Both the position numbers and the translations under genes were made by a program. A DNA stretch of 38,885 bases from Micrococcus sp. (GTDB lineage Bacteria > Actinomycetota > Actinomycetes > Actinomycetales > Micrococcaceae): NCBI GenBank assembly GCA_029961105.1, contig JASBVO010000022.1, positions 1 through 38,885 of the forward strand. The letters run 5' to 3'. Within the stretch, counting starts at the first letter, position 1. Every line of letters begins with the position of its first letter. Under the pieces are notes generated by a model that worked only from the letters and a program-made list of their open reading frames with translations, was not told where the DNA came from and searched no databases. Positions 32,504 to 38,885 of the stretch are shown here, piece after piece.

Positions 32504-34918
32504 ATGGAGCAGCAGTACATCGTGTGGTTCGAAGAGATCGGCCTGGCGGACATCCCCCGGGTGGGTGGCAAGAACGCCTCCCTGGGAGAGATGATCCAGA
32601 AGCTCACCGGTCAGGGCATCCGGGTTCCGGGAGGCTTCGCACTGGCCGCGGATGCGTACCGCCACTTCGTGCAGCAGAACGGCCTGGAGCCACGCATCCG
32701 CGAGTTGCTGGACCGGGCTCGGAGTGGCGAGGCCCCGCTCAGGACGGCGGGTGCATCCATCCGTCAGCTGTTCCTGGACAGCCCCTTCCCGCCCGCGCTA
32801 ACCGAGGCGGTGGTCGGTGCCTACGGCACGCTGTCCGCACGGAGCGGCGGAGAAGGAGACGCGGCCGTGGCCGTCCGCAGCAGCGCCACGGCGGAGGACC
32901 TTCCGGACGCCAGCTTCGCCGGCCAGCAGGAGACGTTCCTCAACGTGTCCGGCCCGGAGGCGCTGCTCGAGGCCTGCCGCCGGTGCTTCGCCTCGCTGTT
33001 CACCGACCGCGCCCTCAGCTACCGGGCCGTCAAGGGCTTCGACGATCTGGAGGTAGCCCTGTCCGTCGGGATTCAGCTCATGGTCCAGTCCGGTTCCGGC
33101 GCCTCCGGGGTGATGTTCACCCTGGACACGGAGACGGGCTTTCCCGGGACGGTCGTCATCAGCGCCGCGTGGGGACTGGGCGAGACGGTGGTGCAGGGCA
33201 CCGTGGACCCGGACAAGTACGTCGTCTTCAAACCCCTGCTCGACCACCCGCAGAACGACGGGGAGCTCGTGCCGATCATCGAGAGGTCCCGCGGCGCCAA
33301 GGACATCAAACTGGTGTACGACAGCGACGGTGAGTCCCGCACGCGACTCGTGAACACCTCGGCGACCGAACGCCGGGCGCTGGTCCTCGGTGACCCTGAC
33401 GTGCTCCAGCTGGCCCGCTGGGCCGTGGCCGTCGAGGAGCACTACGGCCGCCCGATGGACCTGGAGTGGGCCAAGGACGGTGTCAGTGGTGAGCTGTTCA
33501 TCGTCCAGGCCCGACCCGAGACCGTGCACGCCCAGCGCAGCGCGAGGCAGTTCACCCTCCACCACCTCGAGGAGACCGGCGAATGCCTGGTGAGCGGAGC
33601 TGCGATCGGTGACTCGATCGTCTCGGCCGAGGTGTGCGTCGTCCACGGCGCCGCTGACATCGGCCGCTTCCGCGACGGGGCCATCCTCGTGGCCGAGATG
33701 ACCGATCCCGACTGGGGACCCATCATGAAACGGGCCGCCGGCATCATCACCGACCACGGCGGCCCGACCAGCCACGCGGCCATCGTCAGCCGGGAACTGG
33801 GCGTGCCGGCCGTCGTTGGGGCCGGCACGGCCACCAGCGACCTGACCGACGGCCAGATGGTGACCCTGTCCTGCGCCGAGGGAGAGGAGGGCCGGGTCTA
33901 CGCCGGTCGGCTGCGCTGGTCCACCGAGGACGTCGACCTGGAGCAGCTGCCCCGCCCGCACACGCGCGTCATGGTCAACGTCGCCAGCCCGGCGGCCGCC
34001 TTCCGCTGGTGGCGGCTGCCCGTGGACGGCGTCGGGCTGGCCCGCATGGAGTTCATCATCACCGAGTCCATCCGGGTCCATCCCATGGCCCTAGTCCATC
34101 CAGAGCGGGTGGACTCCCCCGATGAGCGGGAGCAGATCCGCGAACTGGTGTCCAGGTATGACGATCCCCAGGAGTACTTCGTGGACCGGCTGGCCACCGA
34201 CCTGGGCAAGCTCTGCGCTCCCTACCATCCGAAGCCGGTGATCGTCCGGCTCAGTGACTTCAAGACCAACGAGTACGCGCACCTGCTCGGGGGGCACGCC
34301 TTCGAGCCGGCCGAGGAGAACCCCATGCTCGGCTTCCGCGGAGCGTCCCGCTACGACGACGACCGGTACCGGGAGGGCTTCGAACTCGAGTGCCGTGCGA
34401 TCCGGCGCGTGCGCCAACACCTCGGGTTCACCAATCTGGCCGTCATGATCCCCTTCTGCCGCACCGTCCCGGAGGTGGACGGCGTCCTGGCGGCACTGGC
34501 GGCCTACGGGCTGGCCCGCGGCACGAAGGGGCTGGAAATCTACATGATGTGCGAGGTTCCCTCGAACGTCGTCCTCGCCGAGGAGTTCGCCGCCCGCTTC
34601 GACGGCTTCTCCATCGGATCCAATGACCTGACCCAGCTGGTCCTCGGGGTGGACCGCGACTCGGAGATCCTGGCGCGGCGCTTCGACGAACGCGACCCGG
34701 CCGTGAAATCCATGATCGCCGACGTCATCCGGCGAGCCCACGCTGCCGGGATCACGGTCGGGATCTGCGGCCAGGGACCCAGCAACCACCCGGATTTCGC
34801 CGCCTTCCTCGTCGAGCAGGGCATCGACTCGGTGTCCCTGAATCCCGACTCGGTCATCCGCACCATCCCGGTCATCGCGCAGGCAGAGCGAGGGGCCGGC
34901 GAGCCGGTCGGACCCTAG
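32504..34918 (+). CDS. ppsA: Phosphoenolpyruvate synthase
   Basis: An 804-residue enzyme converting pyruvate plus ATP and water to PEP, AMP and phosphate. The N-terminal ATP-grasp half has VGGKNASLGEM (20-30), AVRSSATAEDLPDASFAGQQ (123-142) and LFIVQARPET. The swivelling domain carries the phospho-His424 in GGPTSHAAIVSRE. The C-terminal TIM-barrel half ends with SIGSNDLTQLVLGVDRD and catalytic Cys755 in GICGQGPS. All three regions are complete and of normal length. It feeds gluconeogenesis from pyruvate or lactate. ATG 32504 has a G-rich stretch upstream; ATG 32489 would add five residues and cannot be excluded. Confidence 0.95.
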   Translation: MEQQYIVWFEEIGLADIPRVGGKNASLGEMIQKLTGQGIRVPGGFALAADAYRHFVQQNGLEPRIRELLDRARSGEAPLRTAGASIRQLFLDSPFPPALTEAVVGAYGTLSARSGGEGDAAVAVRSSATAEDLPDASFAGQQETFLNVSGPEALLEACRRCFASLFTDRALSYRAVKGFDDLEVALSVGIQLMVQSGSGASGVMFTLDTETGFPGTVVISAAWGLGETVVQGTVDPDKYVVFKPLLDHPQNDGELVPIIERSRGAKDIKLVYDSDGESRTRLVNTSATERRALVLGDPDVLQLARWAVAVEEHYGRPMDLEWAKDGVSGELFIVQARPETVHAQRSARQFTLHHLEETGECLVSGAAIGDSIVSAEVCVVHGAADIGRFRDGAILVAEMTDPDWGPIMKRAAGIITDHGGPTSHAAIVSRELGVPAVVGAGTATSDLTDGQMVTLSCAEGEEGRVYAGRLRWSTEDVDLEQLPRPHTRVMVNVASPAAAFRWWRLPVDGVGLARMEFIITESIRVHPMALVHPERVDSPDEREQIRELVSRYDDPQEYFVDRLATDLGKLCAPYHPKPVIVRLSDFKTNEYAHLLGGHAFEPAEENPMLGFRGASRYDDDRYREGFELECRAIRRVRQHLGFTNLAVMIPFCRTVPEVDGVLAALAAYGLARGTKGLEIYMMCEVPSNVVLAEEFAARFDGFSIGSNDLTQLVLGVDRDSEILARRFDERDPAVKSMIADVIRRAHAAGITVGICGQGPSNHPDFAAFLVEQGIDSVSLNPDSVIRTIPVIAQAERGAGEPVGP

Positions 34919-35035
34919 CCTGCAGGCCGGTGCGTGATGAGCACCAGCGCGTGGCGTGGAGCGCACGCGGCGCTGGTCAAGCCCATCTGCGCGGAGGTGG
35001 TCCGGGGAGGGGACGGCACGCCCCACCATCGTGGC

Positions 35036-36832
35036 CTACGGGGTGGGAGCGTCGGTGGCCGGGTGGGTGCCGGAGAGGTGCCGGGCGGTGTTGACCAGCC
35101 CGACGTGGCTGAAGGCCTGCGGGGTGTTGCCCACGTGCCGTCCGGTGGCCGCGTCGTATTCCTCGGACAGGATCCCCAGGTCGTTGCGCAGGCCCAGCAG
35201 CCGCTCGAACAGCTCGCGGGCCTCGGCGGTCCGGCCGATCCCGTGCAGGGCGTCGGCCAGCCAGAAGCTGCACGCCAGGAACGCGCCCTCTTCCCCTGGC
35301 AGCCCGTCCACCCCGCCGTCGCCTCCGGGCCGGTAGCGCAGCACGAACCCGTCCTGGACCAGTTCGCGTTGGACCGCCTCCACGGTCCCGACCACGCGCT
35401 CGTCGTCCCAGGGCAGGAACCCCACCCGCGGGATCAGCAGCAGGGCCGCATCCAGGCCGGCAGAGCCATAGGACTGGGTGAAGGTGTTCCGCACCGGGTC
35501 ATACCCTTGGGCGCAGACCTCCTCGTGAATCTGCTGGCGCAGCGCTCGCCACCGCTCCACCGGGCCGCACAACCCGAACCGGTCCACCCCGCGCACCGCC
35601 CGGTCCAGGCCGGCCCAGGCCATGACCTTCGAGTGCACGAAATGCCGGCGCGGCCCGCGCACCTCCCACAGGGAGTTGTCCGGGTCCTGCCAACGGCCCT
35701 CCAGGTACTCCACGAGCGCCTGCTGCAGGTCCCAGGCCTCCGCGACCGGTGACAGGCCGGAAGACCGGACCACGTGCAGCCCGTCCAGGACCTCGCCCCA
35801 CACATCCAGCTGGAGCTGGGCCACCGCCGCGTTGCCGATCCGCACCGGGCGCGAGCCCTCGTAGCCGGAGAGCCAGTCCAATTCCAGCTCGGTCAGCCGC
35901 CGGGTGCCGTCAATGCCGTACATGATCTGCAGGTCGGCCGGATCCCCGGCCACCGCCCGCAGCAGCCAGTCCCGCCAGGCCCCGGCCTCCTGGACGTACC
36001 CGGTGCCCAGCAGGGCCTGCAGGGTGAAGGTCGCATCCCGCAACCAGCAGTACCGGTAGTCCCAATTCCGCCCCCCACCGAGCCACTCGGGCAGCGAGGT
36101 CGTCGCCGCGGCCACGATGCCCCCGGTCGGGGCGTAGGTCAGGGCCTTGAGCAGCACCAGGGACCGGATGACCGCGTCCGACCACTGCCCCCGATAGTCG
36201 CCCTGGGCCACCCATTCCGCCCAGAACCGCTCGGTGCAGGCCAGGTCCCCGGCCGCGTCGCTGGGTTCAGGCGGGCTGTGGTGGGAAGGATGGTAGGTCA
36301 GCACAAACGGGACGCGGTCCCCGGCGGCGACCTCGAAGGTGGCCACGGTCGCCTGGTGCTCGCCCCGGACCAGCACGGGCGTGTCCAGCCAGACCGCATC
36401 GGGGCCGGCGATCGCCGAGAGCCGCGCCCCCTGGCGGCGCACCCATGGCACGATGTGGCCGTAATCGAAGCGCAGGCGCAGCTCCATGCGCATCGGCACC
36501 CGGCCCCGCAGTCCCTCCACCATCCGGACCACGTCCGTCGCCTCGCCCTTGCGGGGCGGCATGGCGTCCACCACGCGGACCGTTCCCTCCGCGGTCTCCC
36601 ACTCGGTCTCCAGCACCAAGGTCTGGCCCCGGTAGTGCCGCCGCGTGCACGCCCGTCCGTCGGCCGGAGCGATCTGCCAGAACCCGTTCTCCTCGTCCCC
36701 GAGCAGCCGGGCAAAGCAGGCCGGAGAGTCGAACCGCGGCAGACACAGCCAGTCGATCGACCCGTCCCGGCCGACCAGCGCCATCGTGTGCAGATCCCCG
36801 ATGACGCCATAGTCCTCGATCCGCTGGACCAT
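35036..36832 (-). CDS. Glycoside hydrolase family 15 (glucoamylase/trehalase-like)
   Basis: A 598-residue GH15 enzyme. The N-terminal beta-sandwich region begins IEDYGVIGDLHTMALVGRDG and SIDWLCLPRFDSPACFARLL, and the catalytic alpha/alpha barrel has RNWDYRYCWLRDATF (255-269) and near the end EEGAFLACSFWLADAL and GNTPQAFSHVGLVNTA. This pattern fits the actinobacterial subgroup that includes trehalases as well as glucoamylase-like enzymes; substrate choice cannot be read from sequence alone. There is no signal peptide, so an intracellular trehalose or maltodextrin role is likelier. GAGGA lies 6 bases before ATG 36832; two in-frame starts upstream (36868, 36880) lack a ribosome site. Neighbours give no operon partner. 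Confidence 0.93.
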   Translation of the reverse strand: MVQRIEDYGVIGDLHTMALVGRDGSIDWLCLPRFDSPACFARLLGDEENGFWQIAPADGRACTRRHYRGQTLVLETEWETAEGTVRVVDAMPPRKGEATDVVRMVEGLRGRVPMRMELRLRFDYGHIVPWVRRQGARLSAIAGPDAVWLDTPVLVRGEHQATVATFEVAAGDRVPFVLTYHPSHHSPPEPSDAAGDLACTERFWAEWVAQGDYRGQWSDAVIRSLVLLKALTYAPTGGIVAAATTSLPEWLGGGRNWDYRYCWLRDATFTLQALLGTGYVQEAGAWRDWLLRAVAGDPADLQIMYGIDGTRRLTELELDWLSGYEGSRPVRIGNAAVAQLQLDVWGEVLDGLHVVRSSGLSPVAEAWDLQQALVEYLEGRWQDPDNSLWEVRGPRRHFVHSKVMAWAGLDRAVRGVDRFGLCGPVERWRALRQQIHEEVCAQGYDPVRNTFTQSYGSAGLDAALLLIPRVGFLPWDDERVVGTVEAVQRELVQDGFVLRYRPGGDGGVDGLPGEEGAFLACSFWLADALHGIGRTAEARELFERLLGLRNDLGILSEEYDAATGRHVGNTPQAFSHVGLVNTARHLSGTHPATDAPTP

Positions 36833-36904
36833 CGCTCTTCCTCGCTCTTGAGCGGATACCTCTTCCATCAGATACCTCAACAGCCCCCGGTGGCCAGGGT
36901 GAAA

Positions 36905-36926
36905 GCCCCGGCTCGGGAACCGGGGC
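36905..36926 (-). terminator. GC hairpin after the DoxX-like gene
   Basis: GCCCCGG (36905-36911) pairs with CCGGGGC (36920-36926) around 8 bases. On the minus strand the stem is followed by TTTC, so it probably ends the DoxX-like transcript before the GH15 gene. Confidence 0.65.
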
Positions 36927-37015
36927 CTTCTGTCAGCATCACTCCCCTTGTCCGGGTGTTCGCGGCGGACAGGACCTCCGCCTCGGTGCGCACCGGGCAG
37001 AAGCCCTGCACTCGA

Positions 37016-37462
37016 TCAGCGGTGAGGCCTCACTGCGACCTTGCCGCGGTCGAATTCGGACGACAACGCGGCCAGGGCCAGCGCGGCGACCAGGAGCCCG
37101 ACGTCACGCAGGGCGACATCGTAGAACCCGGAGAGCGTCACGAGGTTGACGATGATTCCGGCCAGCCACACGGCCACGACGAAGGCCGCGAAGCGTGGCT
37201 TGATCGCGACCCCGATGGCGGCGATGATCTCCACCACCCCGACCACGTACATGGTCGTCTGGGCGGTGAACGGCAGCAGGCCCACGACCCACGGTGCCAG
37301 GTAGTCCGGCCAGTAGGTCAGCGTGTTGGTGAACTTGTCGATCCCCATCCACAGCGGCAGGACGACGAATCCGACCCGCAGGATCCAGAACGCCACGTAC
37401 GCAGGGTTGCTCCAAGCTCGGGCCGTGGATCTCGGTTCCACGGCCACAGTGTCGGCGGGCAT
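37016..37462 (-). CDS. DoxX-like small membrane protein
   Basis: A 148-residue protein with four hydrophobic helices: about 20-40, 68-88 (TTMYVVGVVEIIAAIGVAI), 92-112 and 118-135. The pattern resembles DoxX/DoxD-type and related small membrane proteins, some of which join redox complexes; no cysteine or haem motif is present. It has a near-perfect ribosome site (AAGGAGGT, 5 bases before the ATG) and a consensus promoter (TTGACA, 17 bases, GATTCT) whose -10 is overlapped by an inverted repeat. It diverges from a Cys-rich regulator that probably controls it. Function unknown. Confidence 0.8.
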   Translation of the reverse strand: MPADTVAVEPRSTARAWSNPAYVAFWILRVGFVVLPLWMGIDKFTNTLTYWPDYLAPWVVGLLPFTAQTTMYVVGVVEIIAAIGVAIKPRFAAFVVAVWLAGIIVNLVTLSGFYDVALRDVGLLVAALALAALSSEFDRGKVAVRPHR

Positions 37463-37472
37463 GACGACCTCC

Positions 37473-37526
37473 TTCTAAAGACAACGAGGACATTTTTAGA
37501 ATCCTCCCGCCGAACCTGTTTGTCAA
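37473..37526 (-). promoter_or_regulatory. Consensus promoter overlapped by inverted repeat, DoxX/regulator region
   Basis: On the minus strand, -35 TTGACA (37526-37521), a 17-base spacer and -10 GATTCT (37503-37498) drive the DoxX-like gene. TTCTAAA (37473-37479) and TTTAGAA (37495-37501) are inverted arms 15 bases apart; one covers the -10 and the other touches the ribosome site. This is the layout expected for repression by the divergent winged-helix regulator. Confidence 0.65.
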
Positions 37527-37551
37527 TGGTTGTTGGTGATAGAAATGGAGC

Positions 37552-38259
37552 ATGCACGAATCCCACGACCCGGCAGTGGATCCCTCTGAACTCTCCGACC
37601 CGGTGCGGCGGCTCCTGTACGGCCACATCGGCAAGCACCCCGGTGCCACGCGAGACGAAGCCGCCCGGGCGGCGGGCATCAGCAGGACCCTGGCCGCCTA
37701 TCACCTGGACCGCCTGGCCGGGGCCGGACTGCTCCTCGTGGACTACGCCCGCCCGCCCGGCCGCAAGGGCCCGGGTGCCGGCCGGCCGGCCAAGCGGTAT
37801 TGGCCCGCCCAGGAGGAAGTGGCGGTGTCCATCCCGCCTCGCGACTACGGCCTGATGGCCCGCTTGTTCGTCGAGGCGGTTGACGCCGACGGGTCTCCCG
37901 CCATCCGGACCCTGCTGACCACGATGGCCGAGGAGGACGGGCGGGCCGCCGGAGCCGAGCACTCCGACCTGATGACCGCGCTGCGCAGCCGCGGGTACGA
38001 GCCGGCGCTCACCGACGACGGCGACATGCAGATGCTGAACTGCCCGTTCCACCGCCTCGCCGAGCGGCACAGGACCCTGGTGTGCGGAGTCAACCATGCG
38101 CTGCTGCGTGGCGTTCTGGCCGGACGGGGAGACAATCCGGACAATGCCGAGCTCACACCGCATAGCGGCCGCTGCTGCGTGGTGATCCATCCCTCGACGC
38201 CCGACGCGAGGACTGACCGGCGGAGGGTGCGTCCCTCAGTCCCGGGAGATGACCTCTAG
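37552..38259 (+). CDS. ArsR-like winged-helix regulator with C-terminal cysteine motifs
   Basis: A 235-residue regulator. The winged helix spans about 15-75 (LSDPVRRLLYGHI, GATRDEAARAAGISRTLAAYH, LDRLAGAGLL). The C-terminal half has LNCPFHRLAERH, LVCGVNHALLRG and SGRCCVVIHP. These cysteine and histidine positions recur in a family of actinobacterial regulators, and three or four cysteines in this spacing recall the SufR/iron-sulfur type, so a redox or metal sensor is likely. That is inference. It is divergent from the DoxX-like gene, with an inverted repeat over that gene's promoter. A weak GGAG precedes the ATG. The last 24 bases overlap the convergent CBS gene. Confidence 0.82.
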   Translation: MHESHDPAVDPSELSDPVRRLLYGHIGKHPGATRDEAARAAGISRTLAAYHLDRLAGAGLLLVDYARPPGRKGPGAGRPAKRYWPAQEEVAVSIPPRDYGLMARLFVEAVDADGSPAIRTLLTTMAEEDGRAAGAEHSDLMTALRSRGYEPALTDDGDMQMLNCPFHRLAERHRTLVCGVNHALLRGVLAGRGDNPDNAELTPHSGRCCVVIHPSTPDARTDRRRVRPSVPGDDL

Positions 38260-38652
38260 CAGTTCCCCGACGCGGTCGTCCGGCCAGTTCCGGGCGATGT
38301 CGGCCTGGCTGACCATGCCGACGAGGTCGTGGCCGTCGATGACCGGAAGCCGGCGGATCTGGTGCTCCTTCATCGTCTGCACGGCCTCCTCGAGGGTGTC
38401 GTCAGCACCGATGGTCACCGGCTTGCCTTCGGCCAGTTCCCCGGCCCTAGTCTGGCGGGGGTCCTTGCCGGCGGCCGGGCACTTGACGACGATGTCGCGG
38501 TCAGTGACCACGCCCTTGAGGCGGTTGTCCTCGCCGCAGATCGGCAACTGGCCCACGTCGAGGTCCTTCATCTTGCGGGCGGCCTCTTCCAGGGTCTCGT
38601 TCTCGCCGACGCACTCGGCGCCGGGGGTCATGACTTCACGTGCGGTCTTCAT
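38236..38652 (-). CDS. Two-CBS-domain protein
   Basis: A 138-residue protein made only of two CBS domains (about 6-60 and 73-130). The first has REVMTPGAECVGENETLEEA and GVVTDRDIVVK, the second TIGADDTLEEAVQTMKEHQI and GMVSQADIA. Such stand-alone pairs bind adenine nucleotides or S-adenosylmethionine and act as energy sensors; their partners are rarely known. AAAGGA lies close before ATG 38652; a longer frame to 38685 is rejected. It is tail to tail with the regulator gene. Confidence 0.93.
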   Translation of the reverse strand: MKTAREVMTPGAECVGENETLEEAARKMKDLDVGQLPICGEDNRLKGVVTDRDIVVKCPAAGKDPRQTRAGELAEGKPVTIGADDTLEEAVQTMKEHQIRRLPVIDGHDLVGMVSQADIARNWPDDRVGELLEVISRD

Positions 38653-38797
38653 GGGATTCCTTTCGGGTTGGGGGGGTTCACGCATACCGGGGCGCGCGGT
38701 GACACACCGCTGCGGGAGACACGCTCGTGCTCACGCCGCGGCCCGGGAGTGACGTTCACGCGCCGGCCGGACGGACCGTGCCGGCGCGGCTGTCCCG

Positions 38798-38885
38798 TCA
38801 GTGCTTCAGCAGGCCCAGCTTGACGTTCTTGGGCCGCTGCATCTCGCCGTGCTTGGCGCCCAGCACGATCACCGTGCCGGCGAAG
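38798..38885 (-). CDS. 3' end of an unidentified gene, cut by window edge
   Basis: The last 28 codons of a minus-strand gene: FAGTVIVLGAKHGEMQ then RPKNVKLGLLKH and TGA. The hydrophobic start of this fragment followed by a basic tail would fit the last helix of a membrane protein, but I do not recognise the family. The rest lies beyond the right edge. Confidence 0.5.
   Translation of the reverse strand, partial: FAGTVIVLGAKHGEMQRPKNVKLGLLKH

Noticed and set aside
35774-37855. 693-residue plus-strand frame over the GH15, DoxX-like and regulator genes
   Set aside because: Spans three genes on two strands; the translation has no domain and conflicts with the terminator and promoter seen between them.

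Overview
The window is about 38.9 kb of very GC-rich DNA with dense genes on both strands, many 4-bp start/stop overlaps, GTG starts and DtxR/IdeR-type iron control. This points to a high-GC Gram-positive actinobacterium, probably a Micrococcales/Micrococcaceae-like organism. That placement is inference from style and gene content; there is no rRNA or other marker gene. I see no rRNA, tRNA, CRISPR array or intact insertion sequence. Two short repeats at the extreme left edge may be the end of a transposable element lying outside.

Region 1 (1-6.7 kb, all minus): a small NTF2-like protein, a large membrane protein with an alpha/beta-hydrolase motif, a sensor kinase/response regulator pair, and a DUF418-like polytopic membrane protein. 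Region 2 (6.8-14.7 kb) is the most interesting. It holds two tandem M28 zinc aminopeptidases (one membrane-anchored), a 1366-residue single-module Pls/PosA-type peptide synthetase (adenylation, carrier, multi-pass membrane part with three left-handed-beta-helix blocks) and, divergently, an EctB-like 2,4-diaminobutyrate aminotransferase with no ectA or ectC beside it. Together these read as a cluster for making, and perhaps trimming, a cationic poly(2,4-diaminobutyrate)-like homopolymer.

Region 3 (14.7-17.6 kb): a zinc alcohol dehydrogenase, a flavodoxin-like protein and a YkvI-type transporter with a clear promoter and palindrome. Region 4 (17.8-20.9 kb): a tightly coupled plus-strand operon of an HSL-type hydrolase, an HxxxDG acyltransferase and a zinc-ribbon six-helix membrane protein. 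It is apparently started by a leaderless 12-codon micro-ORF and closed by a 14-bp-stem terminator.

Region 5 (21.0-28.3 kb) is an iron-responsive unit. A near-consensus DtxR/IdeR box sits between a phosphopantetheinyl transferase (plus) and a minus-strand run: a 935-residue fusion of adenylation domain, carrier protein and acyltransferase-3 membrane domain, then a ferric-iron ABC transporter (lipoprotein, fused permease, ATPase). The fusion combines in one chain functions analogous to those of DltA, DltC and DltB, but under iron control. The transferase could activate both this carrier and that of the Pls-type synthetase.

Region 6 (28.3-38.9 kb) looks like stress and carbon metabolism: an NTF2-like protein, catalase-peroxidase KatG without a linked furA, the decayed remains of a probable multicopper oxidase, a universal stress protein, a PEP synthase, a GH15 glucoamylase/trehalase, a DoxX-like membrane protein divergent from a Cys-rich winged-helix regulator, a two-CBS protein, and the 3' end of an unidentified gene running off the right edge.
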